A DNA stretch of 64,000 nucleotides from Streptomyces venezuelae (GTDB taxonomy: Bacteria > Actinomycetota > Actinomycetes > Streptomycetales > Streptomycetaceae): NCBI RefSeq assembly GCF_008642295.1, contig NZ_CP029190.1, positions 6,059,501 through 6,123,500 of the forward strand, given 5' to 3'. The position numbers and the translations under genes are program-made. The notes beneath the pieces are model-generated. The model did no database searches and had not been told where the DNA came from. It saw nothing but the letters and a program-made list of their open reading frames with translations. Positions 1 through 7,541 of this stretch are shown here, in pieces (positions within the stretch are counted from its first letter, which is position 1; each line of letters starts with the position of its first letter).

Positions 1-429
1 TTCACCGGCTTCCCCACCTACATCGGCCCCACCGCGATGATCGTGCCGCTCTCCATCGGCGCCATCCCCTTCTTCGCCCGCCTGGTCGAGACGGCCGTCC
101 GGGAGGTCGACCACGGCCTCGTCGAGGCAGTCCAGTCCATGGGCGGCGGCATCCCCACGATCGTGTGGAAGGTCCTGCTGCCCCAGGCACTGCCCTCCCT
201 GGTCTCCGGACTCACCACCACCGTCATCGCCCTCATCGGCTACTCGGCGCTCGCCGGAGCCGTCGGCGGCGAAGGACTCGGCAGTCTCGCGATCACCTAC
301 GGCTACCAGCGCTTCGAAGGCGACTTCATGCTCGCCACCGTCGCCCTGCTGATCGTGATCGTGACCGCCGTCCAGCTGCTCGGCGACGGCGCCGTACGCC
401 TGCTCGCCCGCCGCGGCCGGACGGCCTGA
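1..429 (+). CDS. metI: Methionine ABC transporter permease (partial, C-terminal part)
   Basis: The reading frame is open from the first base of the window, so the N-terminus lies outside; 142 residues remain. They contain hydrophobic segments and the cytoplasmic EAA-type loop (EAVQSMGGG...PQALP) by which ABC importer permeases contact their ATPase. Together with the MetQ-type lipoprotein 86 bases downstream this fits the MetI permease of a MetNIQ D/L-methionine importer in the cell membrane; the ATPase metN is expected upstream, off the window. The substrate is inferred from the family of the neighbouring binding protein. Confidence 0.9.
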   Translation, partial: FTGFPTYIGPTAMIVPLSIGAIPFFARLVETAVREVDHGLVEAVQSMGGGIPTIVWKVLLPQALPSLVSGLTTTVIALIGYSALAGAVGGEGLGSLAITYGYQRFEGDFMLATVALLIVIVTAVQLLGDGAVRLLARRGRTA

Positions 430-515
430 CCCGCCACCCCCGGACTCTCCACCCCCAAAGCCCGCACTTGTCGTGCTCGGGCGTCATCCGCACCACCAAG
501 AAAGAGGCACTCTTC

Positions 516-1382
516 GTGCGCAAGAACACCAAGATCACCGCTGTCGCCGCTGCCACCGCCGCGCTCGCCCTGGGCCTCACCGCCTGCGGCAGCTCCTCCG
601 ACCCGGCCGCCAAGAAGGCCGGCGGCAGCACCGACACCAACGCGGCCCTCGTCGTCGCGGCCTCCCCGACCCCGCACGCCGACATCCTGAAGTTCGTCAA
701 GGACAACCTGGCGGCGAAGGAAGGCCTCAAGCTGGACGTGAAGGAGTTCACCGACTACGTCCTGCCGAACAAGGCCACCCAGGACGGCCAGGTCGACGCG
801 AACTACTTCCAGCACAAGCCCTACCTCGACGACTTCAACGCCAAGAACGGCACCACCATCGTTCCGGTCGTCAACGTGCACCTGGAGCCCCTCGGCCTCT
901 ACTCCAAGAAGGCCAAGGCCCTGACCGACATCACGTCCGGCCAGACCATCGCCGTCCCCAACGACAACACCAACGAGGGCCGCGCCCTCCACCTCCTCGC
1001 CGCCAACGGCCTGATCACCCTCAAGGAGGGCGTCGGCGCCACCGCCAAGCTCTCCGACATCACCGACGCCAAGGGCCTGAAGTTCAAGGAGCTGGAGGCC
1101 GCCACGCTGCCCCGCGCCCTCGGCGAGGTCGACGCCGCCGTGATCAACGGCAACTACGCCATCGAGGCCGACCTCAAGCCCAAGGAGCAGGCCCTGGCCC
1201 TGGAGAAGGCCGAGGGCAACCCGTACGCCAACTTCCTCGCCGTGAAGAAGGGCAACGAGAACGACCCGCGGATCCAGAAGCTCGCCAAGCTCCTGAACTC
1301 GCCCGAGGTCAAGAAGTTCATCGAGGACAAGTACGCAGGCTCGGTCAGCGCGGCCTTCGGCGCCCCGCAGTCCCAGTCCTGA
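516..1382 (+). CDS. metQ: Methionine-binding lipoprotein of ABC transporter
   Basis: A 288-residue NlpA/MetQ-family substrate-binding protein. The GTG start is preceded by AAAGAGG at a spacing of 8. The N-terminus is a lipoprotein signal: basic start (MRKNTK), alanine/leucine core and lipobox LTAC with Cys24 as the lipidated residue, followed by a Ser-rich linker. The mature part carries family signatures such as VAASPTPHADILKFV and the ALGEVDAAVINGNYA segment near the C-terminus. It would capture methionine outside the membrane and deliver it to MetI just upstream, presumably in one transcript. Confidence 0.93.
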   Translation: MRKNTKITAVAAATAALALGLTACGSSSDPAAKKAGGSTDTNAALVVAASPTPHADILKFVKDNLAAKEGLKLDVKEFTDYVLPNKATQDGQVDANYFQHKPYLDDFNAKNGTTIVPVVNVHLEPLGLYSKKAKALTDITSGQTIAVPNDNTNEGRALHLLAANGLITLKEGVGATAKLSDITDAKGLKFKELEAATLPRALGEVDAAVINGNYAIEADLKPKEQALALEKAEGNPYANFLAVKKGNENDPRIQKLAKLLNSPEVKKFIEDKYAGSVSAAFGAPQSQS

Positions 1383-1431
1383 CACATTCCCCACCCCCTC
1401 CGGGACACGCGTACGACACCTGCACGGCACC

Positions 1432-1464
1432 GGCCCCGCATCCCCGCCACGGGGGCGCGGGGCC
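1432..1464. terminator. Stem-loop after metQ
   Basis: Arms GGCCCCGC and GCGGGGCC enclose a second short stem TCCCC/GGGG. It lies 50 bases after the metQ stop and before the next gene, so it probably ends the met transcript. There is no U-tract, as is common for Streptomyces terminators. Confidence 0.55.
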
Positions 1465-1557
1465 CGGCCATGCACATCCGCGCGCCGATGCTGCATGCTG
1501 TGGCTCTACGGCCCGCACAAACGGTCCCGCACCACCGTCTCAGGCATGGAGCTGCGC

Positions 1558-2262
1558 ATGACTACCACCTTCCCGGACGTCTCCATCAGCACGGACCGGC
1601 TGGTGCTGCGCCCGTTCGAGGAAGGCGATGTCGCCGCGCTCGCCGAGATGATGAACGACGAACTCATCACGGCCTGGACCTCCGTGCCGCACCCCTACAC
1701 CCACGCCGACGCCTACCGCTGGGCCACCCGCCACGCCCACGCCGAACGCACCGAGGGCCGCGGCATCGTCTTCGCCGTCACCGAGTTCCTGACCCAGCGC
1801 CTGGTCGGGGTCATCCACCTGCAGAACACCAACTGGCGCACCCGCGCCACCGAGGTCGGCTACGTCACCGCCCCCTGGGCCCGGGGCGAGGGCTACGCCA
1901 GCGAGTCCGTCCTCGCCGTCGCCCACTGGCTCTTCCGCGATCAGGGCTTCGAACGCCTCGAACTGCGCACCGCCGCCGACAACACCGCCTCCCAGCAGGT
2001 GGCCCAGAAGATCGGTTGCATCAGTGAAGGCGTCCTGCGCAACGCCTGGATAGTGCGCACCCGGCCCGACAACGCAGCCGACGGACCCTGGGTGGAGACC
2101 CGCACCGACCTGATCGTCTGGAGCCTGGTCCCCGAGGACCTCGAAGGGCTCGACGAGTACGGCGAGGGCTACGGGGACGGCTACGGGGACGGCTACGGGG
2201 ACGGCTACGGCGGCCAGATGGCCGAAGCGGGCGGCTACGCCGTCACCACCGACTGGAACTGA
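1558..2262 (+). CDS. GNAT family N-acetyltransferase, RimJ/RimL type
   Basis: A 234-residue acetyltransferase. The start at 1558 is chosen because GGAG lies 5 bases upstream; an in-frame ATG at 1546 is the alternative. It begins with the RimJ-type pattern ISTDRLVLRPFEEGD, and the acetyl-CoA loop is visible as VGYVTAPWARGEGYASESV, followed by ELRTAADNTASQQVAQKIG. The substrate is unknown. The last 20 or so residues are a repeat of the type YGDGYGDGYGDGYGG, encoded by a 12-base tandem repeat (about 2158-2212), which is not part of the catalytic fold. Confidence 0.85.
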   Translation: MTTTFPDVSISTDRLVLRPFEEGDVAALAEMMNDELITAWTSVPHPYTHADAYRWATRHAHAERTEGRGIVFAVTEFLTQRLVGVIHLQNTNWRTRATEVGYVTAPWARGEGYASESVLAVAHWLFRDQGFERLELRTAADNTASQQVAQKIGCISEGVLRNAWIVRTRPDNAADGPWVETRTDLIVWSLVPEDLEGLDEYGEGYGDGYGDGYGDGYGGQMAEAGGYAVTTDWN

Positions 2263-2328
2263 CCCGATGACCGGGTAGTCTCACTTGCCCGCTCCTCCCC
2301 CCACCCCAGGATCAGGAGACTGACGACG

Positions 2329-3525
2329 ATGGCCGACCGGGTCACGGTGATCGGCTGGGACGGATCGCCCCTCACCGCAGCCGCCAGGTCCGCACTCTCG
2401 GCCGCCACGCTGGTGGCCGGCGCCGCCCACCACCTCGCCCTCCCCGAGATCCCGCCCGCCGCCGAGCGGATCCGGCTCGGCAGCATCGGGCTGGCCGCCC
2501 GCCGCATCGCCGGGCACCGCGGCACCGCCGTCGTCCTCGCCGACGGCGACCCCGGCTTCTTCGGCGTGGTACGCACCCTCCGCGCGCCCGAACACGGCCT
2601 CGAAGTGGAAGTCGTCCCCGCGGTCTCCTCCGTCGCCGCCGCCTTCGCCCGGGCCGGCATGCCCTGGGACGACGCCCAGGTCGTGGTCGCCCAGCGCCGC
2701 ACCCTGCGCCGCGCCGTCAACGTCTGCCGCGCCCACGCCAAAGTCGCCGTCCTCACCTCGCCCGGAGCCGGACCCGCCGAACTCGCACTGCTCCTCGAAG
2801 GGGTCCACCGCACGTTCGTCATCTGCGAGGAGCTCGGCACCGACAACGAACAAGTGACCGTTCTCACCTCGGACAAGGCCGCCGACCACAACTGGCGCGA
2901 CCCCAACGTCGTGATCGTCATCGGAGGCGCCGGACAGGCCGCCACCGAAGCCGGCTGGCTCCTCGGCCATCCCGCCGCCGACGCCCCCCGGGGCTGGGCG
3001 CGGCCCGAGCCGGACGCCACCGAAGGCGGCTCCGCCCCGCTGCGCGCCGCCCAGCTCGCCCGGCTCGGCCCGCGCCCCGGCGACCTGCTGTGGGATATCG
3101 GCGCCGGCTCCGGAGCCCTCGCCGTGGACGCAGCCGCCTTCGGCGCCGCCGTCATCGCCGTGGACGCCGACGCGGACGCTTGCGAACGCACAACTGCCGC
3201 CGCCCGCAAGCGCGGAGTGCAACTCCAGACCGTCCACGGAACCGCCCCGCACGTCCTGGAATCCCTCCCCGAACCCGATGTGGTCCGCATCGGCGGCGGA
3301 GGCGTCGCGGTGGTCGAGGCCTGCGCCGACCGGCGTCCCGAACGGATCGTCACCCACGCCTCCACCCGGGACGAGGCCGAGGCCATCGGACGCGCCCTGA
3401 ACGGACGCGGATACGACGTCGAATGCGCCCTCCTCCAGTCCCTCGGCCTGGACACCACGACCTGGGCCGAACAGGACCGGTCGGTGGTGTTCCTGCTCGC
3501 CGCGGCCCGCCCCGTGCCCCGCTAG
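2329..3525 (+). CDS. cobL: Precorrin-6Y C5,15-methyltransferase (decarboxylating), CbiE-CbiT fusion
   Basis: A 398-residue fusion of two methyltransferases of cobalamin (vitamin B12) corrin-ring synthesis. The N-terminal half is CbiE-like (VTVIGWDGSPL; ADGDPGFFGVVRTL; VVPAVSSVAAAFARAGMPW). The C-terminal half from about residue 240 is a CbiT-like SAM-binding domain with LWDIGAGSGALAVD near residue 254. The full protein methylates C5 and C15 and decarboxylates the acetate side chain of ring C. It is followed on the same strand by bluB-cobT and cobA, so this is part of a split cobalamin locus; the other corrin genes are not in the window. Confidence 0.93.
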   Translation: MADRVTVIGWDGSPLTAAARSALSAATLVAGAAHHLALPEIPPAAERIRLGSIGLAARRIAGHRGTAVVLADGDPGFFGVVRTLRAPEHGLEVEVVPAVSSVAAAFARAGMPWDDAQVVVAQRRTLRRAVNVCRAHAKVAVLTSPGAGPAELALLLEGVHRTFVICEELGTDNEQVTVLTSDKAADHNWRDPNVVIVIGGAGQAATEAGWLLGHPAADAPRGWARPEPDATEGGSAPLRAAQLARLGPRPGDLLWDIGAGSGALAVDAAAFGAAVIAVDADADACERTTAAARKRGVQLQTVHGTAPHVLESLPEPDVVRIGGGGVAVVEACADRRPERIVTHASTRDEAEAIGRALNGRGYDVECALLQSLGLDTTTWAEQDRSVVFLLAAARPVPR

Positions 3526-3539
3526 CCGCCCCGCCCGGG

Positions 3540-3545
3540 TAGGCT
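3540..3545 (+). promoter_or_regulatory. Possible -10 element upstream of the bluB-cobT leader
   Basis: TAGGCT matches the usual HrdB-type -10 and sits just after the cobL stop codon. No good -35 is visible. It would give a leader of about 260 bases before the chosen start of the BluB-CobT gene. The leader holds a 12-base perfect inverted repeat (3660-3671 and 3730-3741). I searched it for cobalamin riboswitch elements and did not recognise a B12 box. Confidence 0.35.
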
Positions 3546-3659
3546 GGCCGATCGTCGTACTGCCCTGGACTTCAGCAGCTTTGGGCTACGGCGGTACCGG
3601 AGGACGCGCGACGTGGCGCAGTCCACAGCGGACCGGGGCGGTAATGGCCGCCACGGTGG

Positions 3660-3741
3660 CGAACGAGCGCGACAATGCTTAGTGGTTGTCGGCGGCCGGG
3701 TACGTGAGGTGTCCGTGCCGCACGGCGACCGCGCTCGTTCG
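3660..3741 (+). repeat. Inverted repeat in the leader of bluB-cobT
   Basis: CGAACGAGCGCG (3660-3671) and its exact complement CGCGCTCGTTCG (3730-3741) flank a 58-base loop that itself can form a small stem (GACAA/TTGTC, 3671-3690). In RNA this would be a long-range stem about 70 bases upstream of the preferred start codon. It may be a folded 5' leader; no known riboswitch class was recognised. Confidence 0.5.
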
Positions 3742-3813
3742 ACTCGCCGGTCTTGGCCTGTCCTACGGGCTCCGGGCGACGGACGAAGCACAACCGATGG
3801 GCGAGGGGTACGC

Positions 3814-6800
3814 ATGACCGACACCGGCCAGGTTCCGGGCGAGGGCCTTCCGGACGACGCGGGCATGGCGGAGCAGCAGCAGGGCATCCCCGTGCCGGTC
3901 CCGGCGCCGGGCGCCTACGCCTTCCAGGACCTCGCGGACAACCCCGGCGAGGACGAGGACGAGCTGCTGCTGATGCCCAGCGGCCAGGGCTCGTGGAGCG
4001 ACCCGCAGGTGGTACCGCCGGTACCGGCCTACCCGGTCGAGGGGTACACCGAAACCCCTTACGTCGAAACTCCGTACGCGGAAACCCCGTACGCCGAAGC
4101 CGGGTACGCCGAGGCTCCCTACGCGGACGGCGCGCACGAGGCGGGCGGCCGGGACTCCGGCTCCCTCGACCTCGGTGGCCTCCGGGTGCCGCCGCCCGTC
4201 CCGCCCATGCCCGCGGCCCCGGTTCCGCCGGCCCGCCGTCCGCTGCACATGGGTCCGCCCGTCCCGGACGCCTCCGGCGGAGTCGTACGCTCCCTCGCCG
4301 ACCGCGGCCCGGCCCAGGTACCGGCCCCCGCCCCGGCCCCGGCCCCGGCTCAGGTGCCCGTGCAGGCCCCGGCGCCCGTACCGGCCCCCGCGGCGCCGGT
4401 CGTGCCGCCGGTGCCGGTGCAGGCGCAGGTACAGCCCGGTCCGGAGTACCTGGACCTGCCCGTCCAGACGGGTGGTCCCTGGCAGGCGGTGGCCGAGCCT
4501 GCAGAAACGGTGGTGCAGGTCCCCGAGCCGCCGTCGGCGGAGACCCGCCCGGAGCAGCCCGCCGAGCCGGCCCTGGCCCCGCAGCCTGCCCCCGGCCCCG
4601 AGGACGGCGGCCTGCTGAGCTCGGCCGTGCCGGCCGGTCAGGTGGCCGCCGAGCCCGTCGCCGAGGCCGGCGGGCTGCTGCCCACGGACATCGCCCCGGA
4701 GCCCCTGCCGGCCATGCCCGAGCCGGTCGAGGTTCCGCAGCCGGTTGCCGAGGTCCCGGACGCCCCCGAGGTCCCGCAGGTTCCCGAGGTCCCGCAGATT
4801 CCCGAGGTCCCGCAGGTTCCCGAGGCCGAGGCGGAGCCCGTGCCGGTGCCCGCGGTGGAGGAGCCGCCCGCGCTGGACCTCACGGCCGCCCCGGCCGAGC
4901 CGGTGGCCATGGCCGCCCCGGAGGAGCAGCCGGCCGCCCCCGCCGAGCCCCTGCCCGACGCCGTCGTGGCCGAGGCCGTTCCGGAGCCGGAGGCGGAGGC
5001 TGAGCCGGCCCTGCCCGAGCCCGAGCCCGCCCCCGAGCAGGCGGCGCCCGCCGAGCCCGTCGAGCCGGCCGAATTGGTCGAGCCGGCCGAACCGGCCGAA
5101 CCGGTCGAGCCCGCCCAGCCCGTCGAGGCCGCCAATCCCATCGAGCCCGCCGCGCCCGTCGAAGTGGTGGAGCTCCTCGGCCCCGACCCGTACCTCACCC
5201 CCGCCGTCGAACCCGAGCCCACCGAGCAGGCCGCGGCCCCCCAGCCCGTCCCGGCCGCCCAGCCGGCCCCGGTCGAGGAGGCCCCCCAGCCCGTATCCGC
5301 GGGCGAGCCCGCCCCCGGCTACGCCGACGCCGAGCGGGAAGCCGTACTCCGCGTCATGCGCGAGCGGCGCGACATCCGCAACGGCTTCCGCACCGACCCC
5401 ATCCCGCACGAGGTGCTGCTGCGCGTCCTCGAAGCCGCGCACACCGCGCCCAGCGTCGGCCACTCCCAGCCCTGGGACTTCGTGGTCATCCGGTCCGCCG
5501 AGACCCGGCGCACCATGCACGAGCTCGCCGAACGCCAGCGCGAGGCGTACGCCAAGTCGCTGCCCAAGGGCCGGGCGAAGCAGTTCAAGGAAATGAAGAT
5601 CGAGGCCATCCTCGACACCCCGGTGAACATCGTGGTCACCGCCGACCCGACCCGCGGTGGCCGCCACACCCTCGGCCGGCACACCCAGCCGCAGATGGCC
5701 CCGTACTCCTCGGCCCTCGCCGTCGAGAACCTCTGGCTCGCCGCCCGCGCCGAGGGCCTCGGCGTCGGCTGGGTCAGCTTCTTCGACGAGCGCGAGATGG
5801 TCCGTACCCTCGGCCTGCCCGAGCACCTCGAAGTGGTCGCGTACCTGTGCATCGGCTACGTGGACGAGTTCCCGGACGAGCCCGAGCTGATGCAGGCCGG
5901 CTGGTCCAAGCGCCGGCCGCTGTCCTGGGTGGTCCACGAGGAGACGTACGGCCGCCGGGCGCTGCCCGGCGAGGAGCCGCACGACCTGCTCAGCGAGACC
6001 GTCTCCGGCATCCGCCCGCTGGACGCCAAGGCGCTCGGCGAGGCCTGGGAGCGGCAGAAGCGGATGACCAAGCCCGCCGGGGCGCTCGGCATGCTGGAGA
6101 TCATCTCCGCCCAGCTGGCCGGGCTGTCGAGGGTCTGCCCGCCGCCGATCCCGGAGCCGGCCGCGGTCGCGATCTTCGCGGGGGACCACGGCGTCCACGC
6201 CCAGGGGGTCACCCCCTGGCCGCAGGAGGTCACCTCCCAGATGGTGGCGAACTTCCTGGGCGGCGGCGCGGTCTGCAACGCCTTCGCCAACCAGGTCGGC
6301 GCCGAGGTCTGCGTCATCGACGTGGGTGTGGCCGGGGACCTGCCCGCCACCCCCGGGCTGCTGCCCCGGAAGGTCCGGCCCGGTACCGCCGACCTGTCCA
6401 CCGGCCCGGCGATGAGCCGGGAAGAGGCCGTCGCGGCCATCGAGGTGGGCATCGAGACCGCCCGCGACCTGGTGGCTGCCGGCAACAAGGGACTGCTCAC
6501 CGGCGAGATGGGCATCGCGAACACCACCGTGTCCGCGGCGCTGATCTCCGTGTTCACGGGCGTGGACCCGGCCGAGGTCACCGGCCGCGGTACCGGCATC
6601 AACGACGAGACCCACGCGCGCAAGGTCGACGTGGTCCGCCGGGCGCTGGAACTGCACCGGCCCGACCCCGCCGACCCGATCGGCGTCCTGGCGGCCATCG
6701 GCGGCCTGGAGCACGCGGCGATGGTCGGCCTGATCCTGGGCGCGGCCTCGCTCCGTACGCCGGTGATCCTGGACGGCGTCAGTGCCGGTGCGGCGGCGCT

Positions 6801-7035
6801 GGTGGCCCGGGCGATCGCCCCGGAGTCGCTGTCGGCGTGCATCGCCGGCCACCGCAGCGCCGAACCGGGCCATGTCGCGGCCCTGAACAAGCTGGGCCTG
6901 CGCCCGCTGGTCGACCTGGACCTGCGCCTCGGCGAGGGCACGGGGGCACTGCTGGCGCTGCCGCTGGTGCAGAGCGCGGCCCGCGCGATGCACGAGGTCG
7001 CCACGTTCGACTCCGCCGGCGTAACGGAGAAGTAG
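3814..7035 (+). CDS. cobT: Nicotinate-nucleotide-dimethylbenzimidazole phosphoribosyltransferase fused to a BluB-like domain, with long disordered N-terminus
   Basis: A 1073-residue protein. The ATG at 3814 has GAGGGG 5 bases upstream; an in-frame GTG at 3613 preceded by GGAGGA would add 67 residues. Residues 1 to about 505 are low-complexity and rich in Pro, Ala, Glu and Val, with repeats such as YAETPYAEAGYAEAPY and EVPQVPEVPQIPEVPQVPE. Residues about 505-715 resemble BluB, the flavin enzyme that cleaves FMN to 5,6-dimethylbenzimidazole (RRDIRNGF, APSVGHSQPWDF, GVGWVSFF). The remainder is CobT (FAGDHGVHAQGVTPWPQ, LTGEMGIANTT, GRGTGIND), which attaches that base to ribose phosphate for the lower ligand of B12. 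One chain would thus make and activate the lower ligand. CobT alone is about 350 residues. Confidence 0.92.
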   Translation: MTDTGQVPGEGLPDDAGMAEQQQGIPVPVPAPGAYAFQDLADNPGEDEDELLLMPSGQGSWSDPQVVPPVPAYPVEGYTETPYVETPYAETPYAEAGYAEAPYADGAHEAGGRDSGSLDLGGLRVPPPVPPMPAAPVPPARRPLHMGPPVPDASGGVVRSLADRGPAQVPAPAPAPAPAQVPVQAPAPVPAPAAPVVPPVPVQAQVQPGPEYLDLPVQTGGPWQAVAEPAETVVQVPEPPSAETRPEQPAEPALAPQPAPGPEDGGLLSSAVPAGQVAAEPVAEAGGLLPTDIAPEPLPAMPEPVEVPQPVAEVPDAPEVPQVPEVPQIPEVPQVPEAEAEPVPVPAVEEPPALDLTAAPAEPVAMAAPEEQPAAPAEPLPDAVVAEAVPEPEAEAEPALPEPEPAPEQAAPAEPVEPAELVEPAEPAEPVEPAQPVEAANPIEPAAPVEVVELLGPDPYLTPAVEPEPTEQAAAPQPVPAAQPAPVEEAPQPVSAGEPAPGYADAEREAVLRVMRERRDIRNGFRTDPIPHEVLLRVLEAAHTAPSVGHSQPWDFVVIRSAETRRTMHELAERQREAYAKSLPKGRAKQFKEMKIEAILDTPVNIVVTADPTRGGRHTLGRHTQPQMAPYSSALAVENLWLAARAEGLGVGWVSFFDEREMVRTLGLPEHLEVVAYLCIGYVDEFPDEPELMQAGWSKRRPLSWVVHEETYGRRALPGEEPHDLLSETVSGIRPLDAKALGEAWERQKRMTKPAGALGMLEIISAQLAGLSRVCPPPIPEPAAVAIFAGDHGVHAQGVTPWPQEVTSQMVANFLGGGAVCNAFANQVGAEVCVIDVGVAGDLPATPGLLPRKVRPGTADLSTGPAMSREEAVAAIEVGIETARDLVAAGNKGLLTGEMGIANTTVSAALISVFTGVDPAEVTGRGTGINDETHARKVDVVRRALELHRPDPADPIGVLAAIGGLEHAAMVGLILGAASLRTPVILDGVSAGAAALVARAIAPESLSACIAGHRSAEPGHVAALNKLGLRPLVDLDLRLGEGTGALLALPLVQSAARAMHEVATFDSAGVTEK

Positions 7036-7047
7036 CCACTGCCATCT

Positions 7048-7278
7048 CCCCACCCCGCCCCTTCCCAGAACCGGGGCTCCGCCCCGGACCCCGTTCCGGG
7101 GCCGGTCTGGGCCCCGGAGGGCCCCGCGGGGTCCGGGGCGGAGCCCCGAAGGGTGCGGGCGGAGCCCGGGCACCCAGGGGGTGTGGGGCGCAGCCCCACG
7201 GGTGGGGTCCGGGGCCGCAGGCCCCGGTTTCTGGGGGCACCTCCCAGCGGTAGCTGGGGGAGAAGGGGCGGGGTGGGG
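7048..7278. repeat. Composite GC-rich intergenic element with 17-bp terminal inverted repeats (copy 1)
   Basis: The ends are perfect inverted repeats, CCCCACCCCGCCCCTTC at 7048-7064 and its complement at 7262-7278. Bases 7222-7278 are identical, in reverse complement, to 42810-42866 (57 bp), and 7048-7093 matches 42956-43001 in reverse complement with 3 differences in 46. The interiors of the two copies differ. The element starts 12 bases after the cobT stop, so it could also act in transcript termination or RNA processing. Confidence 0.85.
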
Positions 7279-7287
7279 CAATGCCCG

Positions 7288-7392
7288 CGCAGCGGACCCC
7301 GCGGGGCTCGGCGCGGGCCCGGCACGGTCGAGGCCGCAGCGGACCCCGCGGGGCTCGGCGCGGGCCGGGCGCGGTCGAGGCCGCAGCGGACG
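7288..7392. repeat. 47-bp tandem repeat (two full units and the start of a third)
   Basis: Units 7288-7334 and 7335-7381 begin CGCAGCGGACCCCGCGGGGC and differ at 2 of 47 positions; a third start lies at 7382. This fills the gap between the composite repeat and cobA. The gap 7036-7541 holds no convincing gene: open frames there follow the GC-rich repeats. Confidence 0.8.
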
Positions 7393-7541
7393 CCGCAGGC
7401 GTCGGCCGCACCCAGACCCCACCCCCACCCCGCCGGGGCCGTATCGTGGACCCGCACAAACAAAACCGCACGTCAGTACCCCCGCCGCTCCAGCGCCGCA
7501 GCGGCACAGTGAACCACCGCTGCTTCAGGAGCCGCACCGCC

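Noticed and set aside
3526..3813. Cobalamin riboswitch before cobT
   Set aside because: The gene and leader length suggested one, but I could not find the conserved B12-box core or the usual peripheral stems. Only a generic inverted repeat is visible.
3763..7463. Very long open frames on the minus strand opposite cobT
   Set aside because: They follow GC bias at third positions of the real gene, are made of low-complexity Gly/Arg/Pro sequence and have no ribosome sites or family pattern.
7036..7541. Small genes in the gap between cobT and cobA
   Set aside because: Frames exist on both strands but coincide with inverted and tandem repeats and lack start signals.
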